Below, piece by piece: positions 63,341 through 64,000 of a stretch of DNA of 64,000 bases. The notes under the pieces are model-generated. The model saw only the letters and a program-made list of their open reading frames with translations. It was not told the origin of the DNA and made no database searches. Source of the stretch: Rubellimicrobium arenae (GTDB lineage: Bacteria; Pseudomonadota; Alphaproteobacteria; Rhodobacterales; Rhodobacteraceae); assembly GCF_017916275.1 (NCBI RefSeq), contig NZ_JAFMST010000012.1, positions 62,001-126,000 on the forward strand, read 5' to 3'. Both the position numbers and the translations under genes were made by a program. The first letter of the stretch is position 1; every line of letters begins with the position of its first letter.

Positions 63341-63685
63341 GCGGTCCTTGGCATCCCGTGGTGGTTGCGTCTCCCCATGGTTTTGCCTCCCTTGCGGGCC
63401 AGCCAAGTCAGCGTGGATCATGCACGAGAACCCCTTCAGGAGTGTCGGCTGCAACCGCCTAGCGGGGAAACGGAGCCGTCGCCGACCGTACCATGTCGAA
63501 GTCCTCCAGCCGGGCGTGATCCTTGGGTGCCCGTCCCGTCCTAAGGCTCGGCGGCCAAGCCGGAGGCGATCGGTTGGGGTGCGCGCGCGCTGTTCGGGTC
63601 GGGTCGCCTTTTCGGCCGTAGAAGGGCCGAGGGACGGATGGCCGTCGGCAATCGAACCAGGAATTCCGGATCTGAGGGGAGCCTC
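63341..63685. other. Noncoding stretch between the IS110 element and the last gene
   Basis: No convincing coding frame is present on either strand. Short complementary blocks (TCGGCC / GGCCGA near 63612-63630) are the only structure noted. It probably holds the end of the IS element and the promoter of the gene at 63686. Confidence 0.4.
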
Positions 63686-64000
63686 ATGAAGAAGGCGGTG
63701 CAAACGAGGATGAGGGCCATTGAGGCCTCCATCAGGTCTTCCTCCACTGGGGACCGCTTCCATCCGCTCAGCTACCGGACCATCCTCACCCCGACGTTCT
63801 CGGCGGACACGCTGGCCGAGGTGTTCGGGCTTGCGCCGAGCAGCCTCGAGGAGCTGGTGCGGCAGATCTTTGGACGCCCACAAAGCAAGGCCTTCAAGGG
63901 CACGCTGCCCCGCGCCGACCTGACGATCCCCGTCGACATCGACGGTTACGAGCCGGGCACGGTCCGCGCCCCGATCGACTGGCAGGTGCAACTCCAGAAG
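63686..64000 (+). CDS. Unrecognised gene, 3' end outside the window
   Basis: The first 105 codons from ATG 63686 (GGGGAG upstream). The protein begins MKKAVQTRMRAIEASIRSSS, then SADTLAEVFGLAPSSLEELV and later LPRADLTIPVDIDGYEPGTV and APIDWQVQLQK. The reading has ordered, GC-ending codons through to the edge, so it is probably a real gene. I do not recognise the family. A helical start followed by beta-rich sequence is all that can be said. It follows the IS110 element directly. Confidence 0.65.
   Translation, partial: MKKAVQTRMRAIEASIRSSSTGDRFHPLSYRTILTPTFSADTLAEVFGLAPSSLEELVRQIFGRPQSKAFKGTLPRADLTIPVDIDGYEPGTVRAPIDWQVQLQK

Overview
The window is GC-rich, densely coding DNA that looks like the chromosome of an alphaproteobacterium of the Rhodobacterales (Rhodobacter/Paracoccus/Rubellimicrobium-like). 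The main support is the gene order dus(nifR3)-ntrB-ntrC-ntrY-ntrX-hfq-hflX with an NtrC that lacks the GAFTGA loop, together with a fused ispDF, a class II DAHP synthase, an ALA dehydratase without the zinc cysteines, and PhoR/RatA/CinA/PgpA neighbourhoods typical of that order. The genus is an inference; no 16S or other species marker is present. No tRNA, rRNA or CRISPR array was seen.

Layout. 0-7.6 kb: partial LysE-type exporter, aquaporin, lipA, a cytochrome c' / dihaem cytochrome c pair, a GlsB-type membrane protein, hpt, ratA, then the overlapping string ispDF-pgpA-cinA on the minus strand. 7.7-16.7 kb: the nitrogen-regulation run dus-ntrB-ntrC-ntrY-ntrX followed by hfq and hflX. 16.7-28.1 kb: penicillin-acylase family protein, a 3-hydroxyisobutyrate-dehydrogenase-like reductase, and a branched-chain-amino-acid-type ABC transporter (livG-F-H-M) preceded by two tandem paralogous binding proteins and a GlxA-type AraC regulator. 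28.3-34.2 kb: class II DAHP synthase, PAS protein, yicC-gmk-gamma carbonic anhydrase, a small unknown gene and a PhoR-type kinase.

34.2-43.0 kb is an accessory region between housekeeping blocks. It holds a broken IS30 copy, a MATE exporter, a small glyoxalase-superfamily-like gene, a WGR-domain gene overlapping a truncated serine recombinase, an intact IS30 beside a 95-bp duplicate of its own end, and a three-gene signalling cluster. That cluster consists of an RsbQ-like alpha/beta hydrolase, a PAS-histidine kinase-receiver hybrid and a LuxR-type regulator, downstream of a perfect AT-rich palindrome. It is the best candidate for an undescribed system: the hydrolase plausibly makes or delivers a small ligand to the kinase's PAS domain, as RsbQ does for RsbP in Bacillus, but with phosphorelay rather than phosphatase output.

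43.0-64.0 kb returns to core genes: rpsB-tsf, pseudouridine catabolism (psuK-psuG), DUF502, 3-hydroxybutyrate dehydrogenase, a candidate small RNA, an orphan YejA-like binding protein, a XRE-cupin regulator, a GT39 membrane glycosyltransferase, mfd, hemB, a SYLF lipoprotein and a dimethylglycine/sarcosine dehydrogenase-like flavoprotein. The right end carries an IS110-family element, whose flanks may encode a bridge RNA, and the start of an unrecognised gene cut by the window edge. All assignments come from reading the sequence; no database search was run.
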